Origin: an uncultured Clostridia bacterium | Lineage (GTDB): Bacteria > Bacillota > Clostridia > Oscillospirales > CAG-272 | Assembly: GCA_947367285.1 (NCBI GenBank) | Contig: CANBDB010000112.1 | Span: forward strand, 1-5,113 | DNA: 5,113 bases | Reading direction: 5' to 3' | Part shown: piece after piece, positions 1 to 5,107 of the stretch | Position numbering within the stretch: the first letter of the stretch is position 1 | Layout: each line of letters starts with the position of its first letter | The notes under the pieces: model-generated | What the model was told of the DNA's origin: nothing | The model's input: the letters and a program-made list of their open reading frames with translations, nothing else | Databases searched by the model: none | Made by a program: the position numbers and the translations under genes

Positions 1-2
1 TC

Positions 3-398
3 TCATACAAAAAAGAACTTCTCCTCGCACTCGGAGGCCCACTATTCGGAGTTTTGGGATTTGCTTTTTCCATTTCTCCTGCATTAAATTATGAACTCGA
101 ATCCCTTTTGAATTTTTCGGTGATTTCGCTCATTCTCGCGCTCTTTAATCTTTTGCCGCTTGAATCTCTTGATGGTGGAAGGATGCTAAAATGCACGCTT
201 TGCCTCTGTTTTAAGCTCGAAACTGCGAACAAAATAATGAGCTTGGCGTGTTTTTTAACCCTGTTCACCCTGTGGATGTTCTCGGTTTATGTTATGCTAA
301 AAATAGCTTCCGGACTTCAAACCTTTGTTTTTTGCTCATTTTTCTTCGCAAAATGCTTCATTTTCAACAAGAAAAACGGAGATTTAACGAGTTTTTAA
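3..398 (+). CDS. Site-2 protease (M50 family, SpoIVFB-like) membrane metalloprotease, 3' part only
   Basis: The reading frame is open from the window edge, so the N-terminus is missing and 131 residues are visible (first codon at 3). They are strongly hydrophobic, with about four membrane segments (visible residues ~6-25, 36-52, 78-100, 104-121). Residues 9-16 read ALGGPLFG, like the conserved (A/G)GP segment of M50 proteases. Residues 49-59 read NLLPLESLDGG, matching the N-x-x-P-x(4)-D-G-G signature whose Asp (residue 57, codon at 171) is the third zinc ligand. The HExxH helix should lie just upstream, outside the window. M50 enzymes cut substrates within the membrane; SpoIVFB activates a sporulation sigma factor, but the substrate cannot be told here. 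After the last membrane segments only about ten polar residues remain, so there is no C-terminal CBS domain. An internal TTG at 54 is not a credible start because homology continues upstream of it. The family call is fairly firm; the exact subfamily is not. Confidence 0.8.
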   Translation, partial: SYKKELLLALGGPLFGVLGFAFSISPALNYELESLLNFSVISLILALFNLLPLESLDGGRMLKCTLCLCFKLETANKIMSLACFLTLFTLWMFSVYVMLKIASGLQTFVFCSFFFAKCFIFNKKNGDLTSF

Positions 399-414
399 GA
401 GATATTAAGAGATA
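395..414 (+). repeat. Perfect tandem duplication of a 10-bp unit
   Basis: TTAAGAGATA occurs twice head-to-tail (395-404 and 405-414). The TAA stop of the protease gene (396-398) lies in the first copy. This is probably a slippage duplication; no function is evident. Confidence 0.6.
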
Positions 415-425
415 ATCCTTTGTTT

Positions 426-467
426 TTTTGAATTGCTTTCAGTTCGTCAAGGATAATTCAAAATTTT
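426..467 (+). terminator. Possible weak AT-rich terminator after the protease gene
   Basis: TTTTGAATT (426-434) and AATTCAAAA (455-463) are perfect 9-bp inverted arms around a 20-nt loop, followed by TTTT and further T-rich sequence. The stem holds a single G-C pair and the loop is long, so it is weak as an intrinsic terminator. It is nonetheless the only candidate between the protease stop and the pot promoter. A competing 6-bp pairing (ATCCTT 415-420 with AAGGAT 449-454) is also possible. Confidence 0.3.
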
Positions 468-499
468 CTTGATTTTTGGCGATTTTTTTCGACTTTTTT
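464..499 (+). promoter_or_regulatory. Phased T-tracts upstream of the pot promoter (likely intrinsic bend or UP-like region)
   Basis: T-runs lie at 464-467, 473-477, 483-489 and 494-499. Their centres are about 9.5, 11 and 10.5 bp apart, close to one helical turn, and the last ends 11 bp before the -35 hexamer. Helically phased A/T tracts are known to curve DNA, and AT-rich DNA just upstream of -35 can contact the RNA polymerase alpha subunit. The spacing is seen directly; the effect on the promoter is inferred. Confidence 0.45.
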
Positions 500-510
500 A
501 TGCAAAACTA

Positions 511-539
511 TTGCAATTTATTATTATATATGCTACAAT
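511..539 (+). promoter_or_regulatory. Sigma-A type promoter for potABCD
   Basis: The -35 TTGCAA (511-516) and -10 TACAAT (534-539) each match the consensus at five of six positions and are separated by an optimal 17 bp. TGC directly before the -10 (531-533) supplies an extended -10 element. Transcription should begin near 546, giving a leader of about 80 nt. A second hexamer, TATGAT (546-551), also has a TG one base upstream (TGC at 543-545) but lacks a good -35. No clear operator palindrome overlaps the promoter. Confidence 0.8.
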
Positions 540-542
540 ATG

Positions 543-582
543 TGCTATGATGGATAAGAACGGCGATTTCTTGCAAATAGCA
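543..582 (+). other. Possible leader stem-loop in the potA 5' UTR
   Basis: TGCTAT (543-548) can pair with ATAGCA (577-582), and nested inside AAGAA (556-560) pairs with TTCTT (568-572) around the 7-nt loop CGGCGAT. The stems are short and A/U-rich. I recognise no riboswitch class in it. The outer arm begins at or slightly before the predicted transcription start, which weakens the case. Confidence 0.25.
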
Positions 583-639
583 GTTCCCCATTCCCAAAAT
601 ATTTTATATAGGAGTATTATGCGGAATGAAAGAAAATAA
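547..639 (+). CDS. Possible 30-codon leader ORF overlapping the potA start
   Basis: An open frame begins with two ATG codons at 547 and 550 (MMDKNGDFLQ...) and ends ...SIMRNERK with TAA at 637-639, overlapping the first 14 bases of potA in a different frame. The first ATG falls at the predicted transcription start and has no Shine-Dalgarno of its own, so it would need leaderless initiation. A third in-frame ATG at 619 lies 4 nt after AGGAG and would give a 6-residue peptide. Nothing in the peptide is recognisable. It may be chance; it is listed because it overlaps the potA start and shares its ribosome binding site. Confidence 0.2.
   Translation: MMDKNGDFLQIAVPHSQNILYRSIMRNERK
610..614 (+). 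promoter_or_regulatory. Ribosome binding site for potA (AGGAG, long spacing)
   Basis: AGGAG ends 11 nt before the potA ATG at 626, slightly longer than usual, and 4 nt before a competing out-of-frame ATG at 619. No ATG, GTG or TTG in the potA frame lies between this site and 626, so 626 is the only sensible start despite the spacing. Confidence 0.6.
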
Positions 640-1792
640 CAACAATATTGTAAAACCTAAGGTAACATATACCGACACCAAGGTGGTAGATCTTAAGCAT
701 ATCTACAAGCAGTACGACGGAGAAACAGTTCTCAACGATATCAATCTCTACATTAGAGATAAGGAGTTCGTAACACTTCTCGGCCCTTCCGGATGTGGAA
801 AAACCACGACTCTTCGTATTATCGGTGGTTTTGAAACTCCCGACGAGGGCACGGTTCTCTTTGAAGGCAAGGAGATCAACGATCTCCCTCCTAACAAAAG
901 ACATATTAATACCGTTTTCCAAAAATATGCTCTCTTCCCCCACCTTAACGTTTATGAAAATATAGCGTTCCCCCTCAGACTTAAAAAGAAGTCCGAGGAT
1001 GAAATTCGTGAGAGAGTAACCGAGATGCTTAAAATGGTTGCACTTTCAGGCTTTGAAAACAAGAGTGTAAGCACACTTTCCGGTGGTCAGCAGCAGCGAG
1101 TTGCTATCGCACGCGCGCTCATATCCCACCCCAGAGTTCTTCTTCTTGACGAGCCCCTCGGTGCACTTGACCTCAAGCTTAGAAAAGATATGCAGGTTGA
1201 GCTTAAGAACATTCAGCAACGCATCGGTATTACATTCATCTACGTAACTCACGACCAGGAGGAAGCACTCTCCATGAGTGACACCGTGGTAGTTATGGCT
1301 GACGGTGAAATTCAGCAGATCGGTACACCCACCGATATTTACAACGAACCAAAAAATGCTTTCGTTGCTGATTTCATTGGTGAATCAAATATTATCGACG
1401 GAATAATGCTCTCCGACTACAGTGTTCGCTTTGCAGGACACACATTTAAATGCCTTGATAAGGGTTTTGATAAGAACGAGCAAGTTGACGTTGTTGTTCG
1501 TCCCGAGGACGTTGACGTTGTTGAACCCGAGCGCGGTATGCTTACCGGTCAGGTTTCAGCAGTTTCCTTCAAGGGCGTTCACTACGAGATAATCGTCGAC
1601 ATTAAGGGCTTTAAGTGGATGATCCAATCCACCGATTACGTAGCTCCCGAGCAGTTCATCGGTCTTTATATCGAGCCCGATGCAATTCATATCATGAAGA
1701 AATCCAAGTATTCAGGTATGTTCGGCGACTACTCATCCTTCTCCGACGAGCTCGATCAGCTCTCCGACGTAGAGAGTGCAGAGGAATTCTAA
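626..1792 (+). CDS. potA: Polyamine (spermidine/putrescine) ABC importer ATPase PotA
   Basis: PotA is the cytoplasmic ATPase that dimerises on the PotB/PotC permeases and powers polyamine uptake. All motifs of a working ABC ATPase are present in the 388 residues: Walker A GPSGCGKTT (53-61), Q-loop Gln99 in VFQKYALFPH, signature LSGGQQQR (151-158), Walker B VLLLDEP (171-177) with catalytic Glu176, D-loop GALD (179-182) and switch His209 in YVTHD. Residues ~250-355 form the C-terminal TOBE-type regulatory region (VVRPEDVDVV at 290-299). Past it lies an acidic, Ser-rich tail (~361-388, ending ESAEEF). E. coli PotA has 378 residues, so the overall length is normal. The ATPase alone could serve a related importer (sugar, iron, thiamine), but its typical PotA sequence and the potBCD genes behind it settle the assignment. 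It is first in the operon behind a good promoter, and 66 nt separate it from potB. Confidence 0.95.
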   Translation: MKENNNNIVKPKVTYTDTKVVDLKHIYKQYDGETVLNDINLYIRDKEFVTLLGPSGCGKTTTLRIIGGFETPDEGTVLFEGKEINDLPPNKRHINTVFQKYALFPHLNVYENIAFPLRLKKKSEDEIRERVTEMLKMVALSGFENKSVSTLSGGQQQRVAIARALISHPRVLLLDEPLGALDLKLRKDMQVELKNIQQRIGITFIYVTHDQEEALSMSDTVVVMADGEIQQIGTPTDIYNEPKNAFVADFIGESNIIDGIMLSDYSVRFAGHTFKCLDKGFDKNEQVDVVVRPEDVDVVEPERGMLTGQVSAVSFKGVHYEIIVDIKGFKWMIQSTDYVAPEQFIGLYIEPDAIHIMKKSKYSGMFGDYSSFSDELDQLSDVESAEEF

Positions 1793-1825
1793 TATCTCCC
1801 TACCAAACTACTGCAATTCCGAAAC

Positions 1826-1858
1826 AAAGGAAGCCCCCACGGGCTATGGTCATAAATA
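1826..1858 (+). promoter_or_regulatory. Unusual potB translation start region: distant Shine-Dalgarno plus hairpin
   Basis: The only purine-rich Shine-Dalgarno before potB is AAAGGA (1826-1831), 27 nt from the ATG at 1859, too far for normal use. Between them lies a perfect 5-bp hairpin, AGCCC (1832-1836), loop CCAC, GGGCT (1841-1845). Folding it would shorten the effective spacing to about 13 nt. An out-of-frame ATG at 1846 directly follows the hairpin. A stop codon in the potB frame at 1853-1855 rules out an earlier potB start. The elements are seen directly; their use in initiation is inferred. Confidence 0.4.
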
Positions 1859-2671
1859 ATGAAAAACAAAAAGTCATTTATGAGCTCTATTGCGGCAGCA
1901 CCCCATATTTTTTGGGCAGTACTATTCATTGTCCTTCCACTTTTGATCGTTATCGCATATGCCTTTACTAATGCCGAGGGTATTTTCACCCTTGATAATA
2001 TCAAGGCACTAAAGGATTACGTTCCAATATTCGGACTATCAATAGAGCTTTCAGTTATAGCAACGTTTATTTGCCTCCTTGTTGGCTATCCTCTTGCTTA
2101 CATCATCGCAAGAAGCAATCCCAAGCATCAGGCAATCTATATTATGCTCCTCATGCTCCCTATGTGGACAAACCTTCTCATAAGAACCTATTCTATTATG
2201 GCTCTTCTTGATGATGGCGGTTTCATAAATACAATATTCAACACCTCGTTCCATATTGTAGGCACAAAGGGCGCGGTAATTTTCGGCATGGTCTACGACT
2301 TTCTTCCCTATATGGTGCTCCCCATTTACACTTGCGTCTCCAAGATAGACAAGCATATGTGGGAGGTTGCAAGCGACCTTGGCTGTAATACCATCACAAC
2401 TCTTACAAAGGTAATTCTTCCCCTCTCGCTCTCGGGCATTATCTCGGGCGTAACGATGGTTTTTGTGCCCTCGATTTCGACCTTCTATATTTCCCAAAAG
2501 CTTGGTGGCGGTACGTTTGAGCTTATCGGCGACACAATTGAGCGTCAGTTCGTAACGGGCGCGTACAACGTGGGCGCGGCTATCTCACTCGTAATGATGA
2601 TACTCATTCTTATTTCCCTCGGTCTTATGAATTACTTCTCCGAGGAAGGCGAAGGAGGTATCATTCCATGA
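1859..2671 (+). CDS. potB: Polyamine ABC importer permease PotB
   Basis: PotB is one of the two inner-membrane permeases forming the polyamine channel. The 270-residue protein has the usual short basic N-terminus (MKNKKSF) and about six membrane segments (~16-37, 57-83, 93-115, 138-158, 190-210, 239-260). The cytoplasmic EAA loop that docks on the ATPase is at 169-188 (EVASDLG... ending ILP), with Glu169, Ala171, Gly175 and the terminal Leu-Pro in place; the second residue is Val instead of the consensus Ala, a common change. The length is close to that of E. coli PotB. The start at 1859 is forced by an in-frame stop at 1853-1855, and the N-terminus then looks complete. No good ribosome binding site sits at normal distance. 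The last codons carry the Shine-Dalgarno of potC, and the stop overlaps the potC start as ATGA, implying coupled translation. Confidence 0.93.
   Translation: MKNKKSFMSSIAAAPHIFWAVLFIVLPLLIVIAYAFTNAEGIFTLDNIKALKDYVPIFGLSIELSVIATFICLLVGYPLAYIIARSNPKHQAIYIMLLMLPMWTNLLIRTYSIMALLDDGGFINTIFNTSFHIVGTKGAVIFGMVYDFLPYMVLPIYTCVSKIDKHMWEVASDLGCNTITTLTKVILPLSLSGIISGVTMVFVPSISTFYISQKLGGGTFELIGDTIERQFVTGAYNVGAAISLVMMILILISLGLMNYFSEEGEGGIIP
2652..2659 (+). promoter_or_regulatory. Strong ribosome binding site for potC within potB
   Basis: AAGGAGGT is a full anti-Shine-Dalgarno match 8 nt before the potC ATG at 2668. It lies inside the last potB codons (encoding part of GEGGI), which fixes the potC start at the ATGA overlap. 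Confidence 0.85.
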
Positions 2672-3495
2672 GAAAATATGCATCCCGAATCTACCTTTGC
2701 ATTATTTTTGCAATACTTTATATTCCGATACTCACGCTCGTTCTCTTCTCATTTAACGATAGCGAGAGCACCGCGAATTTTACAGGCTTTAGCTTTGAGT
2801 GGTACAAAAAGCTATTTTCCGACGAAAATGCCTTTATCGCTCTTCGTAACACACTTATTCTTGCAGTGTCATCCGCTACACTCTCTACTGTAATCGGTAC
2901 AGCGGCTGCGGAAGGCATTTACAAAATGAAGACCAAATGGTTTAAAACCGTGGTGACGAGTGTGACCAACGTTCCCATGATGAACCCCGATATCGTAACA
3001 GGTGTTTCGTTCATGCTCTTCTTCGCGGCAGTTGTGGGATTTTTCAAGATCGCAGACTATGACGATATTGGATTTTTTGCAATGCTTATCGCGCATACAA
3101 CGTTCTGCCTTCCTTACGTAATTTTAAACGTGCTTCCCCGAATCAGCGAGCTCGGTAACTCACTTACCGAAGCGGCGCTCGACCTCGGTTGCACACCTGC
3201 AGAAGCATTCTTTAAGGTAAAGCTTCCCAACATTATGCCCGGTGTCATTTCCGGCGCAGTAATGGCATTTACTCTTTCACTTGACGACTTCGTAATCTCA
3301 TATTTCGTAAGCCCGTCAAACTTCCAAACGCTTCCCCTCTTGATTTATTCAATGACGAAAAAGACGGTAAAGCCCGATATGTACGCACTCTCAACGCTCA
3401 TTATCGTAACGGTATTTACACTTCTCATTCTTTCCAATTTGAAAAATTTCAAGAATACGGACAAACGCAAGAAGAAAGGGGGTAAAAAGGCATGA
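2668..3495 (+). CDS. potC: Polyamine ABC importer permease PotC
   Basis: PotC is the second inner-membrane permease and pairs with PotB. The 275 residues show about six membrane segments (~8-29, 62-84, 101-125, 133-157, 190-213, 238-258). The EAA loop is a close match to consensus: TEAALDLGCTPAEAFFKVKLP (167-187), with Glu168, Ala169, Ala170, Gly174 and the final Leu-Pro. FTLSLDDFVISYF (201-213) is typical of PotC-type permeases, as are the N-terminal FSFNDS region and NVPMMNPDIV (101-110). The C-terminus ends in a Lys/Arg-rich cytoplasmic tail (KKKGGKKA). The gene overlaps potB by 4 nt at its start and potD by 4 nt at its end, with a strong Shine-Dalgarno at each junction. The start is well supported and the length is normal for the family. 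Confidence 0.95.
   Translation: MRKYASRIYLCIIFAILYIPILTLVLFSFNDSESTANFTGFSFEWYKKLFSDENAFIALRNTLILAVSSATLSTVIGTAAAEGIYKMKTKWFKTVVTSVTNVPMMNPDIVTGVSFMLFFAAVVGFFKIADYDDIGFFAMLIAHTTFCLPYVILNVLPRISELGNSLTEAALDLGCTPAEAFFKVKLPNIMPGVISGAVMAFTLSLDDFVISYFVSPSNFQTLPLLIYSMTKKTVKPDMYALSTLIIVTVFTLLILSNLKNFKNTDKRKKKGGKKA
3478..3483 (+). promoter_or_regulatory. Ribosome binding site for potD within potC
   Basis: GGGGGT, preceded by AAA, lies 8 nt before the potD ATG at 3492. It falls in the codons for the Lys/Gly-rich end of PotC. A second purine run, AAAGG (3486-3490), is only 1 nt from the ATG and is too close to act. Confidence 0.7.
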
Positions 3496-4823
3496 AAATT
3501 AAACTTTTAGCCCTTCTTTTGACAGTTCTTGCTCTCCTTCTTTGCTCTTGCGGAGAAAGTGATGAAAGCAACTTAGCGTCGGACAAGACAATCACCATCA
3601 ACGTCTACAACTGGGGTGAATACATTTCCGACGAGGACAACGAGGAATGCGGACTCTTTGACGTTAACGCAGGTTTTGAAGAATACTACAAGGAAAAATA
3701 CGGCGTAACCGTCAAGGTCAATTATTCTACCTATGCAACAAACGAGGATATGTACGCGAAGCTTACAAACAGTGCCGTATCCTACGATATCGTTATTCCC
3801 TCTGACTATATGATTCAGAAGATGATCGAAAACGATATGCTCCTTCCGCTTGATTACTCAAAGCTCACAAATTACGGTAATATCAGTGACGATTTCAAAA
3901 ATCTTGACTACGATCCCGAAAACAAATTCACAGTTCCCTACACTTACGGTATGCTCGGCATTATCTACAACTCCGAATTTGTAAAGGATGAGGATATAGA
4001 TGAGCATAATTGGGGCTGGGGACTTCTTTGGGACGAGCAGTTTGCAGGCAAGATTCTTCAGTTCAACAATCCCCGTGATGCATTTGCAACTGCAATGTTC
4101 AAGGGGGGACTTGACATCAACTCCGACAAGCCTGAGGTTTGGGAGGAGGCTCTTGAGGAATTGAAAAAGCAAAAGCCCATACTCCAAGGATACGTAAATG
4201 ACGAAATCTTCAATAAAATGAAGGGTGCGTCCGCATATATCGCTCCCTACTTTGCAGGTGACTTTTTGACAATGGCTGCGGATAATGATGACCTTAGATT
4301 CTATTATCCAAGTGAGGGTACAAACTACTTTGTAGATGCATTTTGTATTCCTAAAACGTCAAAAAATCCCGAGCTCGCACACGAATATATCAACTATATG
4401 ATAAGCGTTGAGGCGGCTACCGCTAATGCGCTCTATATCGGATATGCTTCACCAAATAAGGCAGTAGTGGAAAGCGAATATTATCAGGAAATGCTCGATT
4501 ACAACTACAGCACCGATAATATCGACGCGTGGGAAATTCTTTACGGCAAGACCAAGGAAGAGGCAAACGTAAACTATCCTTACTCCCCCGCTTATGAAGA
4601 CTATAAGCACAAGCCCGTTGACATTCAGGCGCACGTTACGGCTCTTTGGGAGTCCCTCAAAACCAAAAACTCCACTGAACCTTGGATTCATATCACAAGT
4701 GGCGCAATAGTGGCAGGCGTGCTTGGCTTGGCTATTCACTCCACTTATATCAAGAAAAAACGTTCAAAATTCTATCGCGATAGAGATAGAGAGCTTAGAA
4801 AGCAAAAACAAATGAAAAAATAA
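3492..4823 (+). CDS. potD: Polyamine-binding lipoprotein PotD with an added C-terminal membrane helix
   Basis: PotD captures spermidine/putrescine outside the membrane and delivers it to PotBC. The 443-residue protein starts with a lipoprotein signal peptide: basic MKIK, hydrophobic 5-17 and lipobox LCSC, so Cys20 is the likely lipidated residue. The binding-protein fold follows: NVYNWGEYIS (37-46), IPSDYMIQKM (102-111), FAGKILQFNNPRDAF (184-198), VDAFCIP (281-287) and IGYASPN (316-322), each alignable by eye to E. coli PotD. By that alignment Trp41, Tyr44, Ser104, Tyr106, Asp282 and Tyr318 keep ligand-contact positions, while E. coli Asp168, Glu171 and Trp255 correspond to Asn193, Asp196 and Phe280. 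The fold should end near residue 392. E. coli PotD has 348 residues; here a further ~45 add a hydrophobic helix (~401-420) and a strongly basic tail (421-443). This predicts a second membrane anchor. Putrescine versus spermidine preference cannot be read from the sequence. It is the last gene of the operon. Confidence 0.93.
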   Translation: MKIKLLALLLTVLALLLCSCGESDESNLASDKTITINVYNWGEYISDEDNEECGLFDVNAGFEEYYKEKYGVTVKVNYSTYATNEDMYAKLTNSAVSYDIVIPSDYMIQKMIENDMLLPLDYSKLTNYGNISDDFKNLDYDPENKFTVPYTYGMLGIIYNSEFVKDEDIDEHNWGWGLLWDEQFAGKILQFNNPRDAFATAMFKGGLDINSDKPEVWEEALEELKKQKPILQGYVNDEIFNKMKGASAYIAPYFAGDFLTMAADNDDLRFYYPSEGTNYFVDAFCIPKTSKNPELAHEYINYMISVEAATANALYIGYASPNKAVVESEYYQEMLDYNYSTDNIDAWEILYGKTKEEANVNYPYSPAYEDYKHKPVDIQAHVTALWESLKTKNSTEPWIHITSGAIVAGVLGLAIHSTYIKKKRSKFYRDRDRELRKQKQMKK

Positions 4824-4858
4824 CACTTAGCCCACAGTTCATCTGTGGGCTTTTGTTA
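4821..4858 (+). terminator. Intrinsic terminator of the potABCD operon
   Basis: AGCCCACAG (4829-4837) and CTGTGGGCT (4843-4851) form a perfect 9-bp GC-rich stem with a 5-nt loop TTCAT, followed by TTTGTT. The flanks TAACA (4821-4825) and TGTTA (4854-4858) can extend the stem across a small internal loop, so the potD stop codon TAA forms the base of the hairpin. This is a strong rho-independent terminator on the + strand directly after potD. Confidence 0.92.
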
Positions 4859-4897
4859 TAGGTTTAATATTGATATAAAAAAGTTAGAGAGTACGGA

Positions 4898-4938
4898 CTT
4901 ACTTTTTTCGAGAAAAAAGTAAGCAAAAAAGCTTTTTT
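4898..4938. repeat. Two adjacent perfect palindromes, AT-rich
   Basis: CTTACTTTTTTC (4898-4909) and GAAAAAAGTAAG (4912-4923) are perfect 12-bp inverted arms around the two bases GA. Two bases from the last arm base starts the 14-bp palindrome AAAAAAGCTTTTTT (4925-4938). Neither has the GC stem plus T-tail order of a normal terminator. They probably belong to a dispersed intergenic repeat, but no second copy lies in this window to prove it. Confidence 0.55.
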
Positions 4939-4978
4939 AATGCATTTTCTTGATTTAAGCCGCGCAAATTGTTCCGCA

Positions 4979-5068
4979 CCGAGATTCTATCGGTCACCCA
5001 GCCGGACACGAAGTGTCATTCTGGATTTTTGCGCTTGCGCAAAAAGGGGCGACAGAATCTCGGCTGGG
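4979..5068. repeat. Complex inverted repeat, possible MITE-like intergenic element
   Basis: CCGAGATTCT (4979-4988) and AGAATCTCGG (5054-5063) are perfect 10-bp inverted arms. A second pair, CCCAGCCG (4997-5004) and CGGCTGGG (5061-5068), overlaps the right arm and would compete with the first. Inside lie two perfect hairpins: GACAC-GAA-GTGTC (5005-5017) and TTTTTGCGC-TT-GCGCAAAAA (5026-5045). No ORF lies in the element. The TGTCATTCTG / AGAATCTCGG wording resembles common dispersed repeats in Clostridia from memory; that resemblance is unverified. Confidence 0.55.
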
Positions 5069-5107
5069 CTCCCAAACGGATTGGCGGGGCGTCGAGAACG
5101 TCGCCCC
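5046..5107. repeat. GC-rich inverted repeat near the window edge
   Basis: GGGGCGAC (5046-5053) and GTCGCCCC (5100-5107) are perfect 8-bp inverted arms. A tighter alternative uses GGGGCG (5086-5091) with CGCCCC (5102-5107), extended past a T-T mismatch by CG/CG. The sequence then runs into CCTACGG at the window edge, so the element may be cut off. It is much more GC-rich than the AT-rich DNA at 4859-4955, consistent with an inserted or composite repeat. Confidence 0.5.

Noticed and set aside
54..56. TTG as start of the first gene
   Set aside because: The frame is open to the window edge and the residues before it (ALGGPLFGV) belong to a conserved M50 segment, so the gene is truncated by the window and does not start here.
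399..625. Riboswitch or T-box in the potA upstream region
   Set aside because: The leader after the promoter is only about 80 nt and shows no conserved riboswitch or T-box element that I can recognise, and no terminator precedes potA.
617..943. 108-codon ORF on the - strand opposite potA
   Set aside because: It is antisense to a well-supported potA coding region, has no recognisable protein features and no ribosome binding site of note.
1615..1971. 118-codon + strand ORF bridging potA and potB
   Set aside because: It overlaps both genes in another frame, has an Arg-rich shadow-like composition and no known motif. Its internal ATG at 1846 is discussed only as a possible competitor of the potB start.
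2051..2497. 148-codon ORF on the - strand opposite potB
   Set aside because: His/Arg/Lys-rich shadow translation of a membrane protein gene; no motif and no promoter.
3858..4187. 109-codon ORF on the - strand opposite potD
   Set aside because: Antisense shadow of a clear PotD coding region.
4861..4885. Possible + strand promoter (TATAAA-like at about 4874)
   Set aside because: There is no matching -35 at proper spacing and no gene downstream within the window.
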